Positions 24,298 to 29,651 of a stretch of DNA of 33,567 bases are shown in pieces (the stretch's first letter is position 1; each line of letters begins with the position of its first letter). A model generated the notes under the pieces. It did not search any database and was not told the DNA's origin. It saw nothing but the letters and a program-made list of their open reading frames with translations. The stretch is from a virus, in IMG/VR virus record IMGVR_UViG_3300027805_000050, positions 1-33,567 of that record; one strand, written 5' to 3'. The translations under genes were made by a program, and so were the position numbers.

Positions 24298-24498
24298 ATG
24301 GACACACCTACACCCAAGCTAAAACCCTTCCTGATGCGCTTGCACCCGCACACCCGGCAACTGCTGGACAAGGCGGCTGCTGACCAGCACCGCAGCGTGT
24401 CATCCATCATTGACCAGTGCGTGCGAGACCAGCTGCAGCCCCGCTACGGCGAGCTCCAGCCCAGGCTGCAGCGCTTCCTGTCGGGGGTCAAGCAGTGA
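24298..24498 (+). CDS. ribbon-helix-helix transcription regulator
   Basis: A 66-residue protein. Residues about 8-16 form the DNA-contacting beta strand (LKPFLMRLHP), followed by helix one (TRQLLDKAAADQ) and helix two (SVSSIIDQCVRDQL), the Arc/MetJ pattern. The C-terminal tail is basic. It is the first gene of the plus-strand early operon and faces the minus operon across a control region with three dyads, one almost touching its start codon. It probably regulates itself and perhaps both operons. Upstream of ATG there is only GGGGG, and a predicted start point a few bases away would make the message nearly leaderless. Confidence 0.75.
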   Translation: MDTPTPKLKPFLMRLHPHTRQLLDKAAADQHRSVSSIIDQCVRDQLQPRYGELQPRLQRFLSGVKQ

Positions 24499-25010
24499 GC
24501 CCTCCCCGCGTCATTCACACCGTCGAGAGCCTGCAGGCTCGCACCATCGAAGAGGGCGACTGCTGGCTGTGGCAGGGCTACATGCAGAACGGCACGCCCC
24601 AGGTCATGCACTACCCTGGCGGCAAGCGCCGCATGTACAGCGTGCGCCGGCTGTTTCGTGAGCTGCAAACCGGCAGGAACATGCCCGATGGCCACTACAG
24701 CAACACCTGCGGCAACCCGCAATGCGTGAACCCCGACCATACCCTCTGGAAGACCGTCAAGACCCACATGCGGGACTTGTCGAGCAAACGCACGCACACC
24801 GTGCTGGACAGCCTGAGAAAAAGGCAGGTGCGCATTGACCGCGGTCTGACCAAGCTGGACATGGACAAGGCCCAGGCCATCAGGATCAGCACTGAGCCCA
24901 GCCGGGTGCTGGCCGAGCAGTACGGCGTCAACCAGAGCCTGATCAAGCGCATCCGCAATGGCGAGGTATGGCGCGTGCTGTCGGGCCCATTCGCGGGGTT
25001 GTTCAAATGA
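24495..25010 (+). CDS. HNH-like protein with degenerate active site and C-terminal HTH
   Basis: A 171-residue protein starting at GTG 24495, which overlaps the previous stop (GTGA). Residues about 23-82 follow the HNH_3 layout: CWLWQG, a basic RRMYSVRRLFREL segment, then TCGNPQCVNPDH with a zinc-type Cys pair and the final Asn and His. The first catalytic His, usual two residues before the first Cys, is Asn here (SNTC), so nuclease activity is doubtful. The C-terminus (about 125-165) has a helix-turn-helix-like RVLAEQYGVNQSLIKRIRNG segment. It may act as a DNA-binding protein and not as a homing nuclease. Confidence 0.75.
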   Translation: MSPPRVIHTVESLQARTIEEGDCWLWQGYMQNGTPQVMHYPGGKRRMYSVRRLFRELQTGRNMPDGHYSNTCGNPQCVNPDHTLWKTVKTHMRDLSSKRTHTVLDSLRKRQVRIDRGLTKLDMDKAQAIRISTEPSRVLAEQYGVNQSLIKRIRNGEVWRVLSGPFAGLFK

Positions 25011-25183
25011 CATACGCTGATGCGATCAAGCTGCTCGACCGGGTCAAGGACGGCGTGCAGTTCCCCGACGAGGTGGTGGCTGAAGCCCTGGCCATGGCCG
25101 GCGACCAGCACCATGCCACCCAGGTGCCCTGCCCGGAGATCGAGGAGTTCGTCCAGGCGCTGAGAGAGGCTGGCCAGCTATGA
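25007..25183 (+). CDS. small acidic hypothetical protein
   Basis: A 58-residue helical protein with ATGA overlaps at both ends. ATG 25007 is preferred over upstream in-frame codons because of the overlap with the previous stop. It begins MTYADAIKLLDRV and ends EEFVQALREAGQL. Small helical proteins of this kind are common ahead of RuvC in early phage operons, but I know no function. Confidence 0.6.
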   Translation: MTYADAIKLLDRVKDGVQFPDEVVAEALAMAGDQHHATQVPCPEIEEFVQALREAGQL

Positions 25184-25644
25184 CCGAGTCCATCCTGGCG
25201 CTCGACCTGGGCACCACCACCGGCTGGGCCTGCCGGCCGCTGGACAACACCATCGTGCATGGCTGGGCCAGCTTCAAGCCGGGCCGGTATGAGGGCGGCG
25301 GCATGCGCTACCTGCGCTTCAAGCAGTGGCTGTCCGAGCTCAAGGGCACCCTGGGCGGTGAGCTGCAGGCGGTCTACTTCGAGGAGGTGCGCCGGCATGC
25401 CAGCACCGACTCTGCGCATGTCTACGGCGGCCTGATGGCCACCCTCACCGCTTGGTGCGAGCACCACCAGATCCCGTACCAGGGCGTGCCGGTGGGCACC
25501 ATTAAGAAGCACGCCACCGGCAAGGGCAACGCCGACAAGCACTCAATGATCGAGGCCATGCAACTGCGTGGCCATCCCGTCACAGACGACAACGAAGCAG
25601 ACGCGCTGGCGCTGCTGCACTGGGCATTGGAGGCCGACAGATGA
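25180..25644 (+). CDS. RuvC-like Holliday junction resolvase
   Basis: A 154-residue protein with the RNase H-fold signature of phage RuvC proteins. Asp9 lies in ILALDLGTTTGWA, acidic residues Glu68/Glu69 in VYFEEVRRH, and an acidic DDNEADALALL motif near residues 136-146. A basic GTIKKHATGKGNADK loop (about 107-121) is typical of the family. It would resolve branched DNA generated by RecT-dependent recombination and replication before packaging. The gene is coupled to both neighbours by four-base overlaps. Confidence 0.88.
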   Translation: MTESILALDLGTTTGWACRPLDNTIVHGWASFKPGRYEGGGMRYLRFKQWLSELKGTLGGELQAVYFEEVRRHASTDSAHVYGGLMATLTAWCEHHQIPYQGVPVGTIKKHATGKGNADKHSMIEAMQLRGHPVTDDNEADALALLHWALEADR

Positions 25645-25886
25645 ACAGAGAAGACATCACCCGCATGGCGCTGGAAGCTGGATTCTTTCCTGATTGGAAT
25701 TGGGATCGTACAAATTGGCACGCGGCAGGATTTAGTGATTCGTTTGAACGCTTCGCCGCCCTTGTCCGTGCTGCCGAGCGTAAGCGCATCATTGCCCAGA
25801 ACGTGCCGGAGATTGAGAAGATTAACGCGCACATCAAGAGGCTTGAGAAAGCTGGAGAGGACATCAGAGCAAGGGGGCAAGCATGA
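25641..25886 (+). CDS. small hypothetical phage protein (ERFAALVRAAER type)
   Basis: An 81-residue protein of a type common in Burkholderiales phages: a start with MNREDITRMALEAGF, a Trp-rich middle, then ERFAALVRAAERKR and a charged C-terminal helix. Function is unknown. Its first 100 bases are more AT-rich than the surrounding genes (gattctttcctgattgg and following), which hints at separate origin. It overlaps both neighbours by four bases. Confidence 0.65.
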   Translation: MNREDITRMALEAGFFPDWNWDRTNWHAAGFSDSFERFAALVRAAERKRIIAQNVPEIEKINAHIKRLEKAGEDIRARGQA

Positions 25887-26191
25887 CTGACCGCGAACTG
25901 ATGCAGCAGGCGTTTGACGCCATGAGCTACGGCAACACCGACGAGCGTGAGGCAGCTCGACTTGCCCTGCGCGAGAGGCTGGCGCAGACAGAGCCACCGA
26001 CAGAGTGCAAGACCGAGGAAGAGAAGACCGCGTTTGCATTCGGCTGGTGGAAGGCGGTGGAGGCGCAGCGGCTGGCGCAGCCAGACCCGATGCCACTGTT
26101 TGACGACTGGCCTGGGGGCTGGGGCAAGTGCCCGCCATGCAACCAGCGCTGTGAGCAGGGCCGCGCCTGCCCGGCAAGGGGCAAGCCATGA
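25883..26191 (+). CDS. hypothetical protein with C-terminal cysteine cluster
   Basis: A 102-residue protein. The N-terminal half is helical (MTDRELMQQAFDAMSYG, a start often seen in phages of Burkholderiales). The middle has AFAFGWWKAVEAQRLA. The C-terminus has four Cys in CPPCNQRCEQGRAC, which could bind zinc. The acidic-helix and cysteine arrangement suggests a small regulatory or adaptor protein, but I know no function. ATGA overlaps link it to both neighbours. Confidence 0.65.
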   Translation: MTDRELMQQAFDAMSYGNTDEREAARLALRERLAQTEPPTECKTEEEKTAFAFGWWKAVEAQRLAQPDPMPLFDDWPGGWGKCPPCNQRCEQGRACPARGKP

Positions 26192-26625
26192 CCGCGGCCA
26201 ACATGAGTCGGGGAAGGGGAACTCCCTGGTACGGCAAGCTGATGACAGACACGCTGCCCAGCGAGGTCAAGGCGATCTGGTACAGCCGGGATGAGGAGCT
26301 GCCAGAGCTGCCCCAGCACAAGTGGTCATGGGAGCTGCAGGATGACCTGGAGCATGTCGAGCACCGCGAGCTGCTGACCAAGATCCTGGCTGACGCACCA
26401 CTGACAGACCGGCAGTGGCTAGTGGTCGAGCTGGTGGTCATCGAGGAGCTCACGCTCAGAGAAGTCGGTCAACGCCTTGACATCACGCAAGAGCGGGTTC
26501 GTCAGATCTATCTGCAGGCCATGCGCAAGCTGCGCCAGCGTCAGTTTCTGGTCACCGGCACCCAGGCCTACAAGCTCGACTGCGAGGTGACAACTTGGAG
26601 ACAGTGGAAGTGGGGCAAGGCATGA
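26188..26625 (+). CDS. sigma-70 region 4-like transcription regulator
   Basis: A 145-residue protein. Residues about 72-119 match sigma factor region 4: LTDRQWLVVELVVIEELTL, then the helix-turn-helix REVGQRLDITQERVRQIYLQ and the closing AMRKLRQRQ. In sigma factors this domain reads the -35 element and binds the RNA polymerase beta flap. There is no region 2, so it cannot melt a -10 by itself. It more likely acts as an activator, anti-sigma-like decoy or late-gene regulator. The N-terminal 70 residues are not recognised. It sits mid-operon with four-base overlaps, upstream of the initiator. Confidence 0.8.
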   Translation: MTAANMSRGRGTPWYGKLMTDTLPSEVKAIWYSRDEELPELPQHKWSWELQDDLEHVEHRELLTKILADAPLTDRQWLVVELVVIEELTLREVGQRLDITQERVRQIYLQAMRKLRQRQFLVTGTQAYKLDCEVTTWRQWKWGKA

Positions 26626-26846
26626 CCATCAACTACATCAAGCAGTTCAGGGACGAAGAGACCGGCGAGGTCACCCATGAGCAGATCGCTGACAGCGAGA
26701 TCCGCTGCATGAACAACCAGATCCAGATGCTCAAGGCAGCGCTGGAGAGCGAGACGCAGGCGGTGGCCGACCTGCGCGAGCTGCTCGACGCCGTGCGCAA
26801 GATCGCGTTCGACATCAACGAGCAGCTACTCAAGGGCGGCCACTGA
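26622..26846 (+). CDS. small coiled-coil hypothetical protein
   Basis: A 74-residue acidic protein, mostly one long helix with heptad-like hydrophobic spacing (CMNNQIQMLKAALESETQAV), so a coiled-coil dimer is likely. ATG 26622 overlaps the previous stop by four bases, and the last base overlaps the next start. It lies between the sigma-like protein and a zinc-ribbon protein and may be a partner of either. Function unknown. Confidence 0.6.
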   Translation: MTINYIKQFRDEETGEVTHEQIADSEIRCMNNQIQMLKAALESETQAVADLRELLDAVRKIAFDINEQLLKGGH

Positions 26847-27070
26847 TGCAGTGCCCCGTCTGCAAGGCCTGGGTGCTTGTCAAGGAAAGCCGGCCACGAC
26901 CTGATAACACCATCTATCGGCGCTTGGAGTGCGCCAATGGCCACCGCTTCGTGACCGAGGAGCGGGTGGTCAGAGTCATCAAACCAAAGGGCAAGCATGA
27001 AGGACATGTGGCGCTTCAGGAAGATCGAGCGAACGTATCCACGCGGGCCGGGCGACACCAAGATGCTTGA
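26846..27070 (+). CDS. zinc-ribbon protein
   Basis: A 74-residue protein whose first 40 residues form a treble-clef or zinc-ribbon module: CPVC at 3-6, then a second pair as C29 with a later H33 (ECANGHRF). This is similar to the N-terminal domain of NrdR and of Ogr-type phage activators. It may bind DNA or RNA polymerase. The final 25 residues overlap the next gene in another frame over 74 bp, and this tail is low in complexity. The functional part is therefore probably the N-terminal ribbon. Confidence 0.65.
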   Translation: MQCPVCKAWVLVKESRPRPDNTIYRRLECANGHRFVTEERVVRVIKPKGKHEGHVALQEDRANVSTRAGRHQDA

Positions 27071-27233
27071 GATGGCCGAGGCACGCGAGCTGCTCACCAC
27101 CTGGGAAGTGACCCGGAACAAGGACGCGGTGGACAAGATGCTGGCCAGAACCAACCGCATCTACGGCAAGGGCGCGGAGGAGCGCATCCGCAGCTACATG
27201 AGATGGATTGCAAAGCATGAGCGCCTTGTCTGA
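26997..27233 (+). CDS. hypothetical early protein (ARELLTTWEVTR type)
   Basis: A 78-residue basic helical protein with the conserved-looking segment AEARELLTTWEVTRNKDAVD and IRSYMRWIAKHERL near the end. I have seen similar small proteins next to replication initiators in phages of Betaproteobacteria, but no role is known to me. It overlaps the zinc-ribbon gene by 74 bp and the initiator by 17 bp. The unusually long overlap upstream suggests one of the two starts or stops has shifted in evolution. Confidence 0.6.
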   Translation: MKDMWRFRKIERTYPRGPGDTKMLEMAEARELLTTWEVTRNKDAVDKMLARTNRIYGKGAEERIRSYMRWIAKHERLV

Positions 27234-28119
27234 GGTCATCCCCTTCACGCTGCCCAAGAAGCCGCGCATCAAGGAGCAGGAGCCGTTGCCAGACCAGCGC
27301 AAGGTGGCCGTCATCCCAATCCGCGCCTGCACAGATCCGCAGCTCACTCACGGCATGATCCGCGCCCTGCTGCTCATCTGCAGCTATGCCAACCGATCAG
27401 GCATCACCTGGGTCAGCCAACACAAGCTCGCCGAGCAGATGGGCATCACCCAGCAGGCCGTCAGCAAGCACTTGGTCAGGCTCACCAAAGCCGGCTACCT
27501 GGAGGTCATGAAGCGGCCAATCCCAGGCCAGAAGCACACCACCTGGAGGGTCATCTTCGACCCGTCCATCAAGGCCGAGGACGCCATCAGCCTGACCAGC
27601 AGCATCGAAGACACCAGACCACCGTACATGAAACAAGAGCAAACAATGCAGTCCCAAGCACCAGATCCAGCCGGTCAGGCACGCATCGCCAGCCTGATCG
27701 CCAAAGCACTCAAGTCACCCACCACCAAGAAGGAGAGAACCATGCCCAAATCAGGCGAGACCGTTACAACCAAGAAGATGAAGGAGGAGATCGCACAGGC
27801 CAAAGCCAAGCGATCCAAAGGCACTCACGCACAACCTCTGGAGGTTGTATGCGTGGCACAACCTTTTGAGCCTCATGGCACAACCTCAAGAGGTTGTACA
27901 GAACTAAGGGAACAGAGTATTAAGAGAGATTCTTTTAAAGACTTAAAGACTGTTCTGCACAACTCCGAAGTTGAAGAATTAATTGCGCACGGCCTGACCA
28001 TCGAGCAGATCGCCGACAGCCTGGACACCCTGCTGCCGCTGTACGCAGCCGAGGGCATCACACCCTCAAGCGCAGTCCTGGCCGAGGGCATCCGACAACT
28101 GCAGGCTGATGCCAGATGA
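27217..28119 (+). CDS. replication initiator, winged-helix (lambda O-like arrangement)
   Basis: A 300-residue protein from ATG 27217. Residues about 45-115 form a winged helix: a GMIRALLLICSYANRSGITW helix, the recognition part KLAEQMGITQQAVSKHLVRL, and the wing GYLEVMKRP. This domain is typical of phage initiators such as lambda O-type and DnaD-like proteins. The Lys-rich middle is a linker, and its coding DNA from 27829 onward carries palindromic iterons and an AT-rich segment. The C-terminal 60 residues could bind a host helicase loader. It is the only replication protein recognised here, so the host replisome must be recruited. Confidence 0.75.
   Translation: MSALSEVIPFTLPKKPRIKEQEPLPDQRKVAVIPIRACTDPQLTHGMIRALLLICSYANRSGITWVSQHKLAEQMGITQQAVSKHLVRLTKAGYLEVMKRPIPGQKHTTWRVIFDPSIKAEDAISLTSSIEDTRPPYMKQEQTMQSQAPDPAGQARIASLIAKALKSPTTKKERTMPKSGETVTTKKMKEEIAQAKAKRSKGTHAQPLEVVCVAQPFEPHGTTSRGCTELREQSIKRDSFKDLKTVLHNSEVEELIAHGLTIEQIADSLDTLLPLYAAEGITPSSAVLAEGIRQLQADAR
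27829..27901. repeat. palindromic iterons of the putative origin
   Basis: Two perfect 8-2-8 palindromes, ACAACCTCTGGAGGTTGT (27831-27848) and ACAACCTCAAGAGGTTGT (27880-27897), have centres 49 bp apart. A single half-site GCACAACCTT (27856-27865) lies between them. All three left half-sites are preceded by GC. The cluster is inside the initiator gene, beyond the winged-helix coding part, as in lambda where O binds iterons in its own gene. Confidence 0.75.
27901..27990. other. AT-rich putative unwinding element with tandem TTAAAGAC
   Basis: Counted by hand, 33 of 90 bases are G or C (16 of the first 50), far below the surrounding genes. It contains two directly adjacent copies of TTAAAGAC (27935-27950). 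It abuts the iterons and completes the iteron plus AT-rich layout of a theta-type phage origin. It is also coding sequence of the initiator. Confidence 0.65.
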
Positions 28120-28400
28120 GCCGATGCCCCGCCAAGGCCATCAGATGGGCCTACAGCACGCGATCAGGGACTGGTTGGCACATGGGTAGCGCCCAAGCCT
28201 TCCAGCGCCTTGTAGGCCGTTTAAATCGATCTGTACAACCGCCAGACGAACGTATGGGTTTTGTACAGGCCCAGGTGGCCAGAGGGTGTCCAGCTCCCAG
28301 GCGGCCAGGGTCGGCCTATATGCGCCAGCGCGGGTGCAGGCGATCCGCGCCCGACGACACGCGCAGAACGCGACCCCTTGCCCCCCACCCCACACCGTAG
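28116..28400 (+). CDS. doubtful frame after the initiator
   Basis: This 94-codon frame starts by ATGA overlap with the initiator stop, which is the only argument for it. The product is Arg/Pro-rich without recognisable structure, and the frame runs through the inverted repeat at 28231-28268. A 21-codon frame at 28124-28189 in another phase is an equally weak alternative. I regard the region as mainly regulatory. Confidence 0.2.
   Translation: MSRCPAKAIRWAYSTRSGTGWHMGSAQAFQRLVGRLNRSVQPPDERMGFVQAQVARGCPAPRRPGSAYMRQRGCRRSAPDDTRRTRPLAPHPTP
28231..28268. promoter_or_regulatory. inverted repeat CTGTACAA-N22-TTGTACAG with shared 10-mer
   Basis: Perfect 8-bp arms at 28231-28238 and 28261-28268 flank a 22-base spacer. 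The left arm extends to CTGTACAACC, identical to sites at 24191-24200 and, reversed, 27892-27901. Two half-sites about 30 bp apart (three helical turns) suit cooperative binding or looping. A weak promoter TTGTAG-N16-TGTACA (28210-28237) would overlap the left arm. Confidence 0.5.
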
Positions 28401-28405
28401 CGTCC

Positions 28406-28437
28406 GGGGACTTCGCTGAAATTTTCCCCCCTTTTTT
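28406..28437 (+). terminator. possible terminator before the zinc-finger gene
   Basis: GGGGA (28406-28410) can pair with TCCCC (28425-28429), with an inner TTC/GAA pairing, and is followed by a CCTTTTTTCC run with six T. The stem is short and interrupted, so efficiency is uncertain. It would end the early operon transcript. Confidence 0.4.
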
Positions 28438-28454
28438 CCTACAGGAGTTTTGAC

Positions 28455-28724
28455 ATGAAACTGACAGGTGACCGCAACCAGTGTCAAGGTTGCAAGACGT
28501 ACTTCAACAGCACTGCGGCTTTTGACAAGCACCGCAGCGGGCAGCACGGTGTTGACCGCCGCTGCCTGACTGAGCCTGAGATGCTGGCCAAGGGCATGGC
28601 CAAGAACGCTGCTGGGTTCTGGGTAGGGTCACCAATGCTGAACGCAGGTACTCAGTACTGGCAAAACAGCGACGATCAGGCCTCTGGTGATACCGAGGTA
28701 GCCACTGAGCATGAGAGCGCCTAA
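28455..28724 (+). CDS. C2H2 zinc-finger phage protein
   Basis: An 89-residue protein with a classical finger, C10-x2-C13-x12-H26-x4-H31, inside CQGCKTYFNSTAAFDKHRSG. After it comes the family pattern RRCLTEPEML, then KGMAKNAAGFWVGS. I recognise this as a common small phage family, present in many podoviruses and siphoviruses of Proteobacteria, without a proven role. DNA or RNA binding is inferred from the finger. AGGAG lies seven bases before the ATG. It is the first gene after the non-coding gap. Confidence 0.75.
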   Translation: MKLTGDRNQCQGCKTYFNSTAAFDKHRSGQHGVDRRCLTEPEMLAKGMAKNAAGFWVGSPMLNAGTQYWQNSDDQASGDTEVATEHESA

Positions 28725-28774
28725 AACCGCGTTACAGAAAATTCAATGACAATCAACCAAAAGGAGCAATTGAG

Positions 28775-29017
28775 ATGGCTTACGAAATGAGACCTGGAAG
28801 TGGTTCGTTGTTCAAGAACGACAAGAGGACTGAGGAGAAGCACCCGAATGCAAAGGGCAAGATCATGCTGCCCAACGGTGAGGTGCGCTGGATCAGTGCC
28901 TGGACAAAGACGACCAGTGCTGGCGAGAAGTGGCAGTCGCTGTCAATTGGTGAGCTGGTGGAGGGTGGCCAGCCCAAGCCGGCTGTGGTGCAGTCTGACG
29001 ACGATGTACCGTTCTGA
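28775..29017 (+). CDS. SSB-like protein with DDDVPF C-terminal tip
   Basis: An 80-residue protein with a small beta-rich body: MRPGSGSLFKNDKRTEEKHP, then an NGEVRWISAWTKTTSAGEKW pair, then SLSIGELVEG. A flexible Pro/Gly segment follows, and the acidic end DDDVPF closely matches the DDDIPF tip of bacterial SSB, which binds many replication and repair enzymes. It probably coats single-stranded DNA and recruits host factors to phage replication or to the RecT/exonuclease pair. The start has AAGGAG eight bases upstream. Confidence 0.75.
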   Translation: MAYEMRPGSGSLFKNDKRTEEKHPNAKGKIMLPNGEVRWISAWTKTTSAGEKWQSLSIGELVEGGQPKPAVVQSDDDVPF

Positions 29018-29026
29018 GGTGCTGGC

Positions 29027-29245
29027 ATGAAAGACACCAACACAGGCGGGACAGCGTTTCCCAACGAGGGTTTTAACGGCTGGGGCAAGCCGCAGGAAGG
29101 CATGACCCTGCGCGACTACTTTGCGGCGAAGGCGATGCATGCCGACATGTCAGACGGCCTTTTTGAAGATGATTTTGCTTGGTGTGCAGACCGCGCTTAC
29201 AAGATGGCAGACGCGATGCTGAAAGCCCGTGATGGCCAGACCTAA
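29027..29245 (+). CDS. small conserved phage protein (GMTLRDYFAAKAM type)
   Basis: A 72-residue protein of a very widespread phage type with GGTAFPNEG near the start, GMTLRDYFAAKAMHAD in the middle and an AYKMADAMLKARDG helix at the end. No activity is known to me. It lies between the SSB-like and terminase genes and overlaps the terminase small subunit gene by 14 bases. Confidence 0.75.
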   Translation: MKDTNTGGTAFPNEGFNGWGKPQEGMTLRDYFAAKAMHADMSDGLFEDDFAWCADRAYKMADAMLKARDGQT

Positions 29246-29651
29246 GCAGTCCACTGTCATCCCTCCCCTGACCAACTGGGGCGGGGTGAGGTCGGTGCAG
29301 CGCAGGCTGGAGCGCTCATCGACCATTGTGGCCAACAAGGAGGCGGTGGCCTATGCGCTGCTGTCCATGGCCAACACCAAGCTGACTGACATCATGGAGT
29401 GGGATGATCGCGGCAATGTGACTGTGAAGAGATCGGACAAGATCCCTGAGCACGCGCTGCACGCGATCAAGAACATCAAGGTCAGGACTGACAAGGACGG
29501 GGTCAGCACGCTGGAGATCGAGCTCTACGACAAGGTCGGGGTGCTGCGGCTGCTGGCCAAGGCATCTGGCTTGCTGGACAACCCTGATGACGACAACAAG
29601 CCCAGCGTGATTGACATCAACGTGGTGGCACCAAGGGGCAATGATGGCTAG
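29232..29651 (+). CDS. terS: terminase small subunit
   Basis: A 139-residue protein directly before the terminase large subunit, with ATG 29232 (an in-frame GTG one codon earlier is possible). The N-terminal half is basic and helical with WGGVRSVQRRLERS, suited to DNA binding. The middle (KVRTDKDGVSTLEIELYDKV) is a beta segment that may mediate ring assembly. The acidic C-terminal tail may contact TerL. The expected role is recognition of the packaging site. Assignment is by position and composition, as small subunits diverge strongly. Confidence 0.75.
   Translation: MARPKQSTVIPPLTNWGGVRSVQRRLERSSTIVANKEAVAYALLSMANTKLTDIMEWDDRGNVTVKRSDKIPEHALHAIKNIKVRTDKDGVSTLEIELYDKVGVLRLLAKASGLLDNPDDDNKPSVIDINVVAPRGNDG

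Larger units (their letters stand above)
28120..28454. other. 335-bp largely non-coding gap after the initiator
   Basis: No convincing gene is seen. The gap holds a short AT-rich patch (TTTAAATCGAT, about 28220-28230), the inverted repeat with the shared 10-mer (28231-28268), a pyrimidine-rich stretch (about 28370-28396) and a possible terminator ahead of the zinc-finger gene. It separates the early operon from the SSB and terminase genes, so promoter and terminator functions are expected here. Confidence 0.5.

Noticed and set aside
28448-28453. TTGACA as a -35 box before the zinc-finger gene
   Set aside because: It lies between the ribosome site and the ATG, and no -10 follows at a suitable distance.
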